This document shows positions 34,720 through 43,584 of a stretch of 64,000 nucleotides of DNA, piece by piece. The position numbers were made by a program, and so were the translations under genes. The stretch covers positions 5,633,602 to 5,697,601 of the forward strand of contig NZ_KB913032.1 in assembly GCF_000384215.1 (NCBI RefSeq). The letters run 5' to 3'. Within the stretch, counting starts at the first letter, position 1; each line of letters opens with the position of its first letter. This stretch comes from Amycolatopsis alba DSM 44262 (GTDB lineage: Bacteria; Actinomycetota; Actinomycetes; Mycobacteriales; Pseudonocardiaceae). Below the pieces are notes generated by a model that was not told the DNA's origin, searched no databases, and was given only the letters and a program-made list of their open reading frames with translations.

Positions 34720-37494
34720 ATGGACTCCGTGGAGATCCTGGCCGACGCCGCGACACTGGCGCTGTACACGACCGATGCCTCCAACTACCGCCACGTGCCA
34801 CGGGGCGTGGTGCTGCCGAGGAGCGTCGACGAGGTGATCGAGGCCGTCGCCGCCTGCCGGGAGGCCGGGCTGCCGGTGATCGCCCGCGGCGGCGGCACCA
34901 GCGTCGCGGGCAACTCGTGCGGGCCCGGCGTCGTGATCGACACGTCGCGCCATCTCGGCGGCGTCCTCGACCTCGATCCAGGCTCGCGGACGGCGAGGGT
35001 GGCGCCTGGCACCGTCCTCGATGACCTCCAGGCGCTCGCCGCGCCGCACGGGCTGCGGTTCGGCCCCGACCCGTCGACGCATTCGCGCTGCACGATCGGC
35101 GGGATGATCGGCAACAACGCCTGCGGATCGCATTCGGTCGCCTACGGCCGCACGGTCGACGTCGTCCGCGAACTGGACGTGCTGCTCTACGACGGCACCC
35201 GGCTGACCGTCGGGCCCACCTCGCCGTCCGAAGTGGACGCGCGGGCGGCCAGGCCCGGTACCGAAGGCCGCGTCTTCTCCGAACTCCGCGCGCTCGTGCG
35301 CGAAAACCTCGCGTTGCTGCGCACCGAACTGTCCTCGTTCAGCAGGCGAGTGTCCGGATACGGGCTGGAGCACCTGTTGCCGGAGAACGGTTTCGACGTC
35401 GCCAAGGCGCTGGTCGGCAGCGAGGGCACCTGTGTCACCGTGCTGGGGGCGACGGTCTCGCTCGCCGAGGTGCCGAAACGCAAGGTGCTCGCGGTGCTCG
35501 GCTTCGAGTCCGACATCGCCGCGGCCGACGCCGTCCCGTCGATCCTGCCGTGGTCGCCGCTGACCGTGGAGGGCGTCGACGCGGACCTCGTCGCGTTGCT
35601 GGAGCCGGGCCGCGCCGACGGGCTCCCGCCGGGCGGTGCCTGGTTGTTCGTCGAGATGGAAGATCCGGACCGGGCTCGCGGGCTGATCGACGGACTGCGC
35701 GGCGCGCTCACCGGATCCGCGCTGCTGGACGACGCGGCCGCGCAGAAGCGCCTGTGGCGGATCCGCGAGGAAGGCGCCGGCCTCGCGACCCGGCTGGCCG
35801 GGGGCGAGGAGGCCTGGCCCGGCTGGGAAGACGCCGCTGTCCCGCCCGCGCGCTTGGGTGCCTACTTGCGCGAGTTCAAGGAACTCATGCGAAGGCACGG
35901 CCGCAAAAGCGTGGTCTACGGCCATTACGGCGAAGGCTGCCTGCACTTGCGCCTGGACTTCGACCTGCTTTCCCCGCAAGGGATTTCCGGTTTCCGGTCG
36001 TTCCTCGAAGAGGCGGCGGACCTGGTCGCCGCGCACGGCGGCTCGCTGTCGGGGGAGCACGGTGACGGCCAGGCCCGCTCGGAGCTGCTGTCCCGGATGT
36101 ACAGTCCCGAGATCCTCGCGCTTTTCGCCCGGTTCAAGGGGATCTTCGATCCGGCGGGGATGATGAACCCCGGCATCCTGGTGAATCCCCGGCCGGTCGA
36201 CGCGGATCTCCGGGTGCGGCGCGCGCCGCTGGAGCTCGAAGACGTCACCGCGCTCGCGTATCCGGAGGATCAGGGGAGCTTCGGGCAGGCGATGCGGCGC
36301 TGTGTCGGCGTCGGGAAATGCCGCAACACCACCGGAGCGGGTGTGATGTGCCCGAGTTATCGCGCCACGCGCGAGGAGAAGCATTCGACGCGCGGCCGCG
36401 CGCATCTGCTCGCCGAGATGGTCAACGGCGAGGTGATCACCGACGGCTGGCGCTCGGAAGAGGTCGCCGAGGCGCTGGATCTCTGCCTGTCGTGCAAGGG
36501 CTGCCTGTCCGATTGCCCGGTCGACGTCGACATGGCGACCTACAAGGCGGAATTCCTGCACCAGCACCACAAGGGGCGGCTGCGTCCGGCGTCGCACTAC
36601 TCGATGGGCTGGCTCCCGGTGTGGCTGCGCGCGGCCTCGCTGGCGCCGCGCGTGGCGAACACGATGTCGCGCCGGTTCTCCGGCCTGCTGAAGAAGTTCG
36701 GCGGGATCGCGCCGGAACGGGACCTGCCGACGTTCGCCAAGACGCCCTTCACCCGGCGCCGCGCCGACCTCAAGCGCTGGGCGACCGGCCCCCGGCGGGT
36801 CGTGCTGTGGCCCGACTCCTTCAACAACCACCTGACGCCGGACGTCCTCGACGCCGCGGCCGAGGTGCTCACCGCGGCGGGCTACGACGTCGTCCTGCCC
36901 GATCGCGGCGTCTGCTGCGGCCTCACCTGGGTGTCCACCGGGCAGCTGGATGTGGCGAAGAACGTGTTGCGCCGTACGCTTTCCGTCCTCGAACCGTATC
37001 TGCGGGCCGGGTATCAGGTGGCCGGGCTGGAGCCGAGTTGCACGGCTCTCTTCCGCGGCGATCTGGCGGCGCTCCTGCCCGGTGACCCGGTGGCGGAACT
37101 GCTCGCCGGGCGCACCCGCACCTTCGCCGAACTCGTGGCGGACTCGCCGCTGGAATTCCGTTCGCTGGACGTCGAAGCGCTCAGCCAGGTGCACTGTCAC
37201 CAGCACGCCGTGCTCGGCTTCGGCGCCGACGAGGCCGCGATGCGCGCCGCGGGTATCCACAATTCCACCATGGACTCCGGCTGCTGTGGACTGGCGGGCA
37301 ACTTCGGCTTCGAACGCGGGCACTACGACGTCTCCGTCGCCTGCGCCGAAGATCGCATGCTGCCCGCGATCCGCGCCGCGGCCGAGGGGACCGAGGTGGT
37401 CGCGGACGGCTTCAGTTGCCGGACGCAGATCGAGCAGCTCGACGGGCGGCGGGCGCTGCACCTGGCGGAGTTGCTGCGGCGCGCGCTGCCCTAG
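34720..37494 (+). CDS. FAD-linked oxidase fused to 4Fe-4S/CCG domains (D-lactate/glycolate dehydrogenase-like)
   Basis: A 924-residue fusion. The N-terminal half is an FAD_binding_4 plus FAD-oxidase C domain (ARGGGTSVAGNSCG, GGMIGNNACGSHS, GEHGDGQARSEL). Then two 4Fe-4S motifs (CVGVGKC with CPSYR, and CLSCKGCLSDCPVD) and two CCG domains (CCGLTWVST, CCGLAGNFGF). This is the GlcD+GlcF-like arrangement of Dld-II type enzymes that oxidise 2-hydroxy acids and pass electrons to quinones. Start ATG touches the dehydrogenase stop (TGAATG); coupling suggests a 2-hydroxy acid derived from amino-acid breakdown, which is inference. Confidence 0.9.
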   Translation: MDSVEILADAATLALYTTDASNYRHVPRGVVLPRSVDEVIEAVAACREAGLPVIARGGGTSVAGNSCGPGVVIDTSRHLGGVLDLDPGSRTARVAPGTVLDDLQALAAPHGLRFGPDPSTHSRCTIGGMIGNNACGSHSVAYGRTVDVVRELDVLLYDGTRLTVGPTSPSEVDARAARPGTEGRVFSELRALVRENLALLRTELSSFSRRVSGYGLEHLLPENGFDVAKALVGSEGTCVTVLGATVSLAEVPKRKVLAVLGFESDIAAADAVPSILPWSPLTVEGVDADLVALLEPGRADGLPPGGAWLFVEMEDPDRARGLIDGLRGALTGSALLDDAAAQKRLWRIREEGAGLATRLAGGEEAWPGWEDAAVPPARLGAYLREFKELMRRHGRKSVVYGHYGEGCLHLRLDFDLLSPQGISGFRSFLEEAADLVAAHGGSLSGEHGDGQARSELLSRMYSPEILALFARFKGIFDPAGMMNPGILVNPRPVDADLRVRRAPLELEDVTALAYPEDQGSFGQAMRRCVGVGKCRNTTGAGVMCPSYRATREEKHSTRGRAHLLAEMVNGEVITDGWRSEEVAEALDLCLSCKGCLSDCPVDVDMATYKAEFLHQHHKGRLRPASHYSMGWLPVWLRAASLAPRVANTMSRRFSGLLKKFGGIAPERDLPTFAKTPFTRRRADLKRWATGPRRVVLWPDSFNNHLTPDVLDAAAEVLTAAGYDVVLPDRGVCCGLTWVSTGQLDVAKNVLRRTLSVLEPYLRAGYQVAGLEPSCTALFRGDLAALLPGDPVAELLAGRTRTFAELVADSPLEFRSLDVEALSQVHCHQHAVLGFGADEAAMRAAGIHNSTMDSGCCGLAGNFGFERGHYDVSVACAEDRMLPAIRAAAEGTEVVADGFSCRTQIEQLDGRRALHLAELLRRALP

Positions 37495-37497
37495 CGG

Positions 37498-38412
37498 CTA
37501 CCACCAGGCGCGGGCGAGGGCGTCCGGCGTCGGTTCGTCCGGCGCCGGAAGAACCTTCAGATACCAGGTGAAATTGCTGTAGACGTGCAAGAACGCGTAC
37601 GCCAGGCAGCGACGGGAGAACTCCTCGTCCGGTTCGGTGCCGTACCCGGTGAGCAGCCGTCGCAGGAAGTCCTTGTCCCCGCCGGAAACGAACAGGCCGA
37701 CGGCGACGAAGTCGTACTCGGCCGCGCCTCGCATCGCCGGTTCGAAGTCGAAGAGCCCGGTCAGCCGCGGCCGTTCGCCGTCGTGGACGACCATGACGTG
37801 GTCGCGCATGAACTCGGTGTGCAGCGGGACGACGGGCGGGATGCCCAGGTCGACGGAGTCGAGGAACGCCGGGATCCGCGCGATCCAGCTTTCGTCGAGC
37901 CCGGTCCGCCGGTGGTGCTCGACGACGTTCGCGCGCTGTTCGGCGACGAACGTGGCCCAGTCCGGCGGGTCGAGGACGTCGAGCCGCGGGTCGCGCAGCG
38001 AATGCAGGGCGGCCAGCGCCTCGCCGAGCTCGGGAGCGAGCCGGTTCTTGTCCTCTGTGGACAGTTTCGGCCAAGCGTCCTTCAGCGTTTCGCCGCGCAG
38101 GCGTTCCATGAGCACGTAGCCCCAGCCGTCCCGCTCGCCGACGTCGTGCACGGCGGGGGTCGGGATCGGCAGTTTCCCGTGCAGGACCTCGAGCATCGTC
38201 CGCTCGGTGGGGAGTTCGTCGAGGTGCACCGGCGGGAACAGCTTGAGCACCAGATCGTCGCCGACGGCGTACACCGGCAGAGAGCCCTCGGTGAACGGGA
38301 CGACTTCGCCGAGGCTGAGCGATCCGGTCAGCGACGTCACCGCCGGAAGCAGGTCTTGCCTGGTCAGCGCGTCGAACTCGGCTTCGGTGCCCGCAGGGGG
38401 GAACAAGATCAC
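37498..38412 (-). CDS. APH-family phosphotransferase
   Basis: About 304 residues with the kinase-like fold of aminoglycoside/choline phosphotransferases: LVLKLFPP (nucleotide lysine), YVLMERLRGETL, the catalytic stretch LHTEFMRDHVMV and the metal site GLFDFEPAMRG. The catalytic loop reads H-T-E where most members have H-x-D, so activity may differ. GTG 38412 is chosen because a TACGGT box (38424–38419) lies 6 nt before it, as in leaderless genes; GTG 38430 adds six residues. The 3' end meets the oxidoreductase gene with 3 bp between. Confidence 0.8.
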   Translation of the reverse strand: MILFPPAGTEAEFDALTRQDLLPAVTSLTGSLSLGEVVPFTEGSLPVYAVGDDLVLKLFPPVHLDELPTERTMLEVLHGKLPIPTPAVHDVGERDGWGYVLMERLRGETLKDAWPKLSTEDKNRLAPELGEALAALHSLRDPRLDVLDPPDWATFVAEQRANVVEHHRRTGLDESWIARIPAFLDSVDLGIPPVVPLHTEFMRDHVMVVHDGERPRLTGLFDFEPAMRGAAEYDFVAVGLFVSGGDKDFLRRLLTGYGTEPDEEFSRRCLAYAFLHVYSNFTWYLKVLPAPDEPTPDALARAWW

Positions 38413-38452
38413 GAACCGACCGTAGAACACCGGGCGGCAGTCGGCGACGCAA

Positions 38453-39019
38453 TTAGCCGCTGCGCTCCAGCAGTGTCCGCGCCGCGCCGAGAACCAGACG
38501 GCAGACGTCGTCGGGATCGGCGCTCGCCAGCGGTTCCTTGCCGGTGATCTCGCGGACCAGGCCGATGCCGAGCAGCCAGGCCAGGATGAGGTCGGCCCGC
38601 AGATCCGCGTCGTCGGCGTCGGTCAACGTGGCGAGCACCTTCGCGTACTCCTCGCCGAGCTGCCGCCGGACCGCGCCCGCGGCACTGTCGTGCCCCGTGG
38701 AACGCAGGTAGGCGTCTAGCGAGCGATCGCGGCCCTTGTCGGTCTCCAGCATGCTGCGCAACGCCGTCCCGAGCAGTTCACCCGGCGGTGTGGTGGCGAT
38801 CTGCTCGCGCCCACCGCGCGCCAGGACCTCCTCGAACAGCGCGTCCTTGGAACCGAAGTAGCGGAACAGCAGCGCCTGATTGGCTCCGGCGAGCTTCGCG
38901 ATGTCCCGCACCGTCGTCCGGTCGAAGCCGCGCTCGGCGAACAGCGCCGCCGCCGCGTCGAGCAAGGCCGCCTTGGTCGCGGCCGCGTCACGCTTGCGGG
39001 CTTGCGGTTCTTCCGTCAT
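38453..39019 (-). CDS. TetR-family regulator, divergent from P450
   Basis: A 188-residue repressor-type protein with helix-turn-helix RTTVRDIAKLAGANQALLFR and FGSKDALFEEVL. ATG 39019 with GGGAGG just upstream; the frame extends to 39040 without support. The neighbouring palindrome at 39099–39118 is its likely operator. Controls the P450-ferredoxin operon and perhaps itself. Confidence 0.9.
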   Translation of the reverse strand: MTEEPQARKRDAAATKAALLDAAAALFAERGFDRTTVRDIAKLAGANQALLFRYFGSKDALFEEVLARGGREQIATTPPGELLGTALRSMLETDKGRDRSLDAYLRSTGHDSAAGAVRRQLGEEYAKVLATLTDADDADLRADLILAWLLGIGLVREITGKEPLASADPDDVCRLVLGAARTLLERSG

Positions 39020-39070
39020 CGCGCCTCCCCCGGTCCGCACAGGTTAACGGGGCGTCGCACCGTAGGCGCA

Positions 39071-39099
39071 TTGACGCTCAGCGTGATCGTGGCTAGCGT
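39071..39099 (+). promoter_or_regulatory. sigma-70-type promoter of the P450 gene
   Basis: TTGACG (39071–39076), 17 bp, TAGCGT (39094–39099): near-consensus spacing and -35 element. The start site would fall inside the palindrome that follows, so a bound repressor would block transcription. Confidence 0.7.
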
Positions 39100-39118
39100 T
39101 GTAAGCAGTTGCTTACAA
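39099..39118. promoter_or_regulatory. TetR-type operator TTGTAAGCA-GT-TGCTTACAA
   Basis: 9-bp perfect arms around 2 bp, overlapping the -10 end and the expected start site of the P450 promoter, 28 bp before the P450 ATG. Typical size for TetR dimers. Confidence 0.78.
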
Positions 39119-39146
39119 ACCGCCGAGCCGGGGGGTTTCCGGACAA

Positions 39147-40337
39147 ATGACCACCACTGACACCGAATTCGTCGCCTATCCCTTCAACCAGGAAGCGGGA
39201 CTCGAACTCGACGCGGCCTACGCCACCGCCCGCGCGGCCGAGGGCATGATCCGCGTCCGGCTCCCGCACGGTGAACCGGCGTGGCTCGCCGTGCGCTACG
39301 CCGACGCGCGTCTCGTGCTGGGCGACCGGCGGTTCTCCCGCGCCATGGCCGTGGACAAGGACGAGCCGCGGATGGCGCCGGGCAGGCGGCCCGGCGGGAT
39401 CCTGAGCATGGACCCGCCCGACCACACCCGGCTGCGCACGCTGGTCGCGAAGGCGTTCACCATGCGCCGTGTCGAAACGCTGCGGCCGAGGGTCGCCGAG
39501 CTGGCGGCGGGCCTGATCGAGGACATGAAGGCCAAGGGACAGCCCGTCGACCTGGTCGAGGACTACGCGCTGCCGATCCCGGTCGCGGTGATCTGCGAAC
39601 TGCTCGGCGTCCCCGTCGAGGACCGGCCGAAGTTCCGCGTGTGGAGCGACGCCGCGTTGTCGACCAGCCCGCTGACCACCGAAGAGATGATGGCCAACCA
39701 GGACGAGCTGCGGGCGTACATGCACGTGCTCGTCGAGCAGCACCGCGCCGAGCCCCAGGACGACCTGATGACCGCGCTGATCGAAGCGCGCGACGTCCAC
39801 GACAAGCTGAGCGAGCTGGAACTGGTCGACATGTGCATCGGCATCCTGGTCGCCGGGCACGAGACCACCGCCAGCCAGATCCCCAACTTCGTCTACGCCC
39901 TGCTCGAACAGCCGGAACAGCTCGCCCGCCTGCGCGCGGACCTGGACCTCATCCCGGCCGCGGTCGAGGAACTGCTGCGCTTCATCCCGCTGGGCGCCGG
40001 GGCCGGGTTCGCCCGCTACGCCACCGAAGACATCCAGGTGGGTGACGTGCTGGTGAAGGAAGGCGAGCCGGTGATGGTCGCGATCGGTGCCGCCAACCGG
40101 GACGCGCTCCAGTTCACCTCGGCGGAAACCCTCGAATTCGGCCGGGAAGCCAATCCCCACCTCGGCTTCGGGCACGGTGTGCACCACTGCCTCGGTGCCC
40201 CGCTGGCGAGGCTGGAACTGCAGGAGGCGTTGCGGGCATTGCTGCGAGATCTTCCCGGACTGCGCCTCGACGGCGATATCGTGTGGAAGACGCAGATGCT
40301 GGTGCGGGGGCCCCGCTCCATGCCGATCGGATGGTGA
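39147..40337 (+). CDS. cytochrome P450
   Basis: A 396-residue soluble bacterial P450. Cys348 in FGHGVHHCLGAPLARLEL is the heme thiolate; AGHETT (236–241) is the oxygen-activating I-helix; the ExxR motif is not spelled out in my reading but EELLRF precedes the heme region. Substrate unknown. A ferredoxin gene follows within 2 bp, giving its electron donor; a reductase is not nearby. Negative control by the divergent TetR protein is likely. Confidence 0.95.
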   Translation: MTTTDTEFVAYPFNQEAGLELDAAYATARAAEGMIRVRLPHGEPAWLAVRYADARLVLGDRRFSRAMAVDKDEPRMAPGRRPGGILSMDPPDHTRLRTLVAKAFTMRRVETLRPRVAELAAGLIEDMKAKGQPVDLVEDYALPIPVAVICELLGVPVEDRPKFRVWSDAALSTSPLTTEEMMANQDELRAYMHVLVEQHRAEPQDDLMTALIEARDVHDKLSELELVDMCIGILVAGHETTASQIPNFVYALLEQPEQLARLRADLDLIPAAVEELLRFIPLGAGAGFARYATEDIQVGDVLVKEGEPVMVAIGAANRDALQFTSAETLEFGREANPHLGFGHGVHHCLGAPLARLELQEALRALLRDLPGLRLDGDIVWKTQMLVRGPRSMPIGW

Positions 40338-40339
40338 GC

Positions 40340-40555
40340 ATGAGCTGGAAAGTCGAGGTCGATGGCAACACGTGCATCGGCTCGGGGATGTGCGCAGCGC
40401 TGATGCCGTCGGTCTTCGAACTCGAAGGCGCGACGGCGACGGCGATCAAGGGCGAGGTGGATCCGGACGACATGGTGCTGGACGCGGCGGATTCCTGCCC
40501 CGCCATGGCCATCGAGGTGCGGGAAAAGAGCGAGGTGATCGGGCCGCGGCCCTGA
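40340..40555 (+). CDS. 3Fe-4S-type ferredoxin
   Basis: A 71-residue ferredoxin (MSWKVEVDGNTCIGSGMC...SCPAMAI). Cysteine spacing C-x5-C and a later C-P fits the 3Fe-4S ferredoxins that serve actinomycete P450s. ATG 40340; a GTG at 40334 would overlap the P450 stop by 4 bp. It carries electrons to the adjacent P450. Confidence 0.93.
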   Translation: MSWKVEVDGNTCIGSGMCAALMPSVFELEGATATAIKGEVDPDDMVLDAADSCPAMAIEVREKSEVIGPRP

Positions 40556-40608
40556 AGTCCGCGCTTTAATGCGTGGCGGTCGTCGGTGAAACAGCGTAGG
40601 ACGGCTGG

Positions 40609-41829
40609 GTGAGCGATGACGGCTTGACCCTCCGCACCCTGACCACCGACGACCTGTCCACGTTCGCGGACATGCTCGCGCGCGCGTTCAATCTCGATCC
40701 CACGGACGCGCTGAAGCGCCGCGAGGAGCTGGTGTTCGAGCCTGAACGTTGGCACGGCGTCTTCGAGGGCGACGAGATCATCGGGACAGGGGGAGTGCTC
40801 ACCCGCAGGATCACCGTGCCGGGCGGCGGGCAGACGCCGCTCGCTGCCGTGACTTCGGTCGGTGTCGCACCGGGGCATCGCAGGCGGGGAGTACTCACCC
40901 GGATCATGCGGGCGCAGCTGCACGGCCTGCACGAGGACGCCCGTGAACCGGTCGCCGCGCTGTGGGCTTCGGAATCGGTCATCTATCCCCGGTTCGGCTA
41001 CGGCCTCGGAGCGCAGTTCTACCGCGCGACGATTCAAGCGAAGGCCGGGTTCCGGCCCGGTGTCGAACTCGGATCCGAGCGGGTGCGCGAAGTCGGGCTG
41101 GACCAGGCGATCCCGCTGATCAGGTCGATCTACGAGAAAGAGGCGCCCCACCGGGTCGGCGCGCTCGACCGGCCGGACACGGCGTGGGAGTTCGTCCTCG
41201 ACGACCCGGAATACCGGCGCCGGGAGTTCACGGCGTTGAAGTTCGCCGTGCTGCCGGACGCCTACGCGATATACCGGGTGAAGAGCGACTGGAACGAACA
41301 AGGGCCTTGCGGGACCCTGCGGGTGATCGAACTGGTCGCGACCACGCCGCAGGCGTACGCGACCCTGTACCGCTATCTCCTCGACTACGACCTGACCACC
41401 ACGATCGAGCTGAACGCCGCCCTCGACGAACCGCTCATCCACCTGCTCGCCGACCCCCGCAAGATGACCAGGTCCGCCGGGGACTCGCTGTGGGTGCGGC
41501 TCGTCGACGTCGATCGCGCCCTGGTCACCCGCCGCTACGGCGTACCGGTGGACCTGGTGTTCGGGGTCCGCGACGCCTTCTGCCCGTGGAACACCGGGAA
41601 CTGGCGGCTCGTCACCGACGCGGCCGGGAACGCCGAGGTGACCAGGGTGGAGGACGCCCCGGACCTCGAACTGGACGTGATCGACCTCGGCGCCGTCTTC
41701 CTCGGCGGGACCCGGCCGAGCACGCTGGCCGCGGCGGGCCGGATCAAGGAGCGGACCGCCGGGGCGGTTTCGCGGGCGACCGCGGCGTTCGCCACCGACC
41801 GCGAGCCGTCCTGCCTGGAATCCTTCTAG
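40609..41829 (+). CDS. Eis-like GNAT acetyltransferase
   Basis: A 406-residue protein of the Eis class: N-terminal GNAT domain (AAVTSVGVAPGHRRRGVLTRIM), YPRFGYGLG with the likely general-acid tyrosine, a second GNAT-like domain and an SCP2-like C-terminus ending in phenylalanine, whose carboxylate acts as base in Eis. Members acetylate amines, including aminoglycosides, or protein lysines. GTG 40609 is the start; no strong ribosome site. Confidence 0.88.
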   Translation: MSDDGLTLRTLTTDDLSTFADMLARAFNLDPTDALKRREELVFEPERWHGVFEGDEIIGTGGVLTRRITVPGGGQTPLAAVTSVGVAPGHRRRGVLTRIMRAQLHGLHEDAREPVAALWASESVIYPRFGYGLGAQFYRATIQAKAGFRPGVELGSERVREVGLDQAIPLIRSIYEKEAPHRVGALDRPDTAWEFVLDDPEYRRREFTALKFAVLPDAYAIYRVKSDWNEQGPCGTLRVIELVATTPQAYATLYRYLLDYDLTTTIELNAALDEPLIHLLADPRKMTRSAGDSLWVRLVDVDRALVTRRYGVPVDLVFGVRDAFCPWNTGNWRLVTDAAGNAEVTRVEDAPDLELDVIDLGAVFLGGTRPSTLAAAGRIKERTAGAVSRATAAFATDREPSCLESF

Positions 41830-41835
41830 CCCGGC

Positions 41836-41852
41836 ATTACCCGGCGGGTAAT
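41836..41852. promoter_or_regulatory. 17-bp palindrome ATTACCCG-G-CGGGTAAT
   Basis: 8-bp perfect arms about one base in the 58-bp gap between the Eis-like gene and the next gene, 36 bp before its GTG. Looks like an operator for a TetR- or MarR-type protein; no obvious regulator gene adjoins. Confidence 0.55.
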
Positions 41853-41887
41853 CGACTTCGCCCGGCCTGCCTTGCCAAGCTGACCGG

Positions 41888-42595
41888 GTGCGAAAAGTCC
41901 TGGAGCGGGTCGAAGGCACGGTTTCGCCGTCCGCCTTCGCCTTCATCACGAAACAGACGGAATTCGGGGCGATGCGCTCGGAGACTCCCGAAGCGCGTGA
42001 AGCCAGGGTTCGGCTGTACGGCGGCATCTTCGCGGCCGACGGGACACTGGCCGAAGCGGGCAGTGCCGCGCCGGTGGCGGGCAGGGCGAACATCGAGAAC
42101 AACCTGCGGACCCTGCTGGGAGCCTTCCCGACGTTCCGGTTCACCCCGGTGAAGATCGTGGTGAACCGGGACGTCGTCTTCTACGAAGCGGCCAACGAAG
42201 CGGTGATCAACGGCCGGATGGTGCGGTATCCGGCCGTCTACCGCGTGGTGCTGAAGGACGGCGAGGTCACCCAGGGGCGCCGCTATCACGACCGGACGGA
42301 ATGGTTCCGCCCCATCGAGAAGGACGCCCTCCGTGAACTCGGCAGGTTGTCGGGCGCGATGACCGAAGTCCGGCTGGCGGCCGACCGGTCGGCGGCGGGT
42401 ACGCACACGAAGTTCCAGGAATATCACGGGACCGTGCGGGCGAAAGGGCGGACGATCGACTTCGGGATCGTCGTCAGAACCGGGCCAGGCCTGGTCCGGT
42501 ACTACTTCGACACGCTGCCGCTGAGTTACGACGACGCCGAGATGACCGCCCTGTTCACCAAGCTGCTCACGGGCGCAGCACGCCCCGCTCGGTGA
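41888..42595 (+). CDS. SnoaL/NTF2-like domain protein of unknown function
   Basis: A 235-residue protein from GTG 41888 (MRKVLERVEGTVSPSAF). The middle (RLYGGIFAADGTLAEAGS, ANIENNLRTLLGAFPTF, YRVVLKDGEVTQGRRYHD) resembles the NTF2/SnoaL cone fold used by small isomerases and hydrolases, apparently repeated in weaker form at the C-terminus (HGTVRAKGRTIDFGIVVRTG). No catalytic residues can be named. Its last 29 bp overlap mtnA head-on. Confidence 0.72.
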   Translation: MRKVLERVEGTVSPSAFAFITKQTEFGAMRSETPEAREARVRLYGGIFAADGTLAEAGSAAPVAGRANIENNLRTLLGAFPTFRFTPVKIVVNRDVVFYEAANEAVINGRMVRYPAVYRVVLKDGEVTQGRRYHDRTEWFRPIEKDALRELGRLSGAMTEVRLAADRSAAGTHTKFQEYHGTVRAKGRTIDFGIVVRTGPGLVRYYFDTLPLSYDDAEMTALFTKLLTGAARPAR

Positions 42596-43532
42596 CCACC
42601 GCGGTGATCAACTCGTGCGGTGTCACGTCGAAGGCGGGGTTGAACACCTCCGCGCCTTCGGGCGCGACCGTCGTACCGCCGAAGCTCAGGACCTCGCCGG
42701 GGTCGCGTTCTTCGATCACGATCCCGGCGCCGTCCGGCATCGAGGTGTCCACAGTGGACGACGGGGCGACGACCACGAACGGGACCCCGTGGTGATTCGC
42801 CGCGATCGCCAGGCCGTAGGTGCCGATCTTGTTGGCGACGTCGCCGTTCGCGGCGATCCGGTCGGCGCCGACGAGCACGCAGTCGACCAGGCCCCGGCTC
42901 ATCGCGGCGGCGGCCGCGCCGTCGGGCTGGATCCGGTACGGGACACCGGCTTCGGCCAGTTCCCACGCGGTCAGGCGGGCACCCTGCAGCAGCGGCCGGG
43001 TCTCGTCGACCAGCACGGATTCGACCAGGCCGCGGGTCTGCAGATGCCAGACGACGCCGAGCGCGCTGCCCCAGGAGACCGTCGCGAGATGGCCGGCGTT
43101 GCAGTGGCTGAGCAGTCGCAACGGCCGCCGCTCGCAGTGTTCGAGCACCACTTCGGCCGCCAGCCGGGAGGCCTCGTGGTTGATCCGCTCGTCCTCGTCG
43201 AGGATCGCCAGCGCTTCGGCGAGGACGGCTTCCGGCCCCTCCGGGAGCTTCGCGAGCGCGCGGGAGACACCCCAGCTCAGGTTGACCGCCGTCGGCCGGG
43301 CCTGGGCGACACGGTGCGCCTCGGCCTCGACGTCCCCTTTCGCGCGGGTCGCGAGCACCACGCCGAGCGCTCCCGCCGCGCCGAGCGCCGGTGCCCCTCG
43401 GACCGCGAGCCGCTGGATGGCGCCGACGAGTTCGCCGACCGTGCGCAGTTCGAGCACGCGATACTCGGCGGGGAGCACGGTCTGGTCGATGATCGTGACC
43501 GCGTCGCCGGTCCAGTCGATCGTCCTGCGCAT
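42567..43532 (-). CDS. mtnA: S-methyl-5-thioribose-1-phosphate isomerase MtnA
   Basis: Methionine-salvage enzyme of 321 residues, aldose-ketose isomerase with the eIF2B-like fold. AVRGAPALGAAGALG, LLSHCNAGHLAT with the catalytic cysteine, and VGADRIAANGDVANKIGT with the catalytic aspartate are all present. I start at ATG 43532 (MRRTIDWTG), preceded by GGGAG; the frame to 43601 would run into the divergent Rid gene. Other salvage genes are not adjacent. Confidence 0.95.
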   Translation of the reverse strand: MRRTIDWTGDAVTIIDQTVLPAEYRVLELRTVGELVGAIQRLAVRGAPALGAAGALGVVLATRAKGDVEAEAHRVAQARPTAVNLSWGVSRALAKLPEGPEAVLAEALAILDEDERINHEASRLAAEVVLEHCERRPLRLLSHCNAGHLATVSWGSALGVVWHLQTRGLVESVLVDETRPLLQGARLTAWELAEAGVPYRIQPDGAAAAAMSRGLVDCVLVGADRIAANGDVANKIGTYGLAIAANHHGVPFVVVAPSSTVDTSMPDGAGIVIEERDPGEVLSFGGTTVAPEGAEVFNPAFDVTPHELITAVVTERGVLRP

Positions 43533-43584
43533 GGCGAGGTCTCCCGGAAAATCCAGTTGGCCGGCCGAGGCCGGTACGGTGAGG

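Noticed and set aside
33937..37461. 1174-residue minus-strand frame
   Set aside because: Antisense to the leucine dehydrogenase and the FAD/Fe-S oxidase; no recognisable domain.
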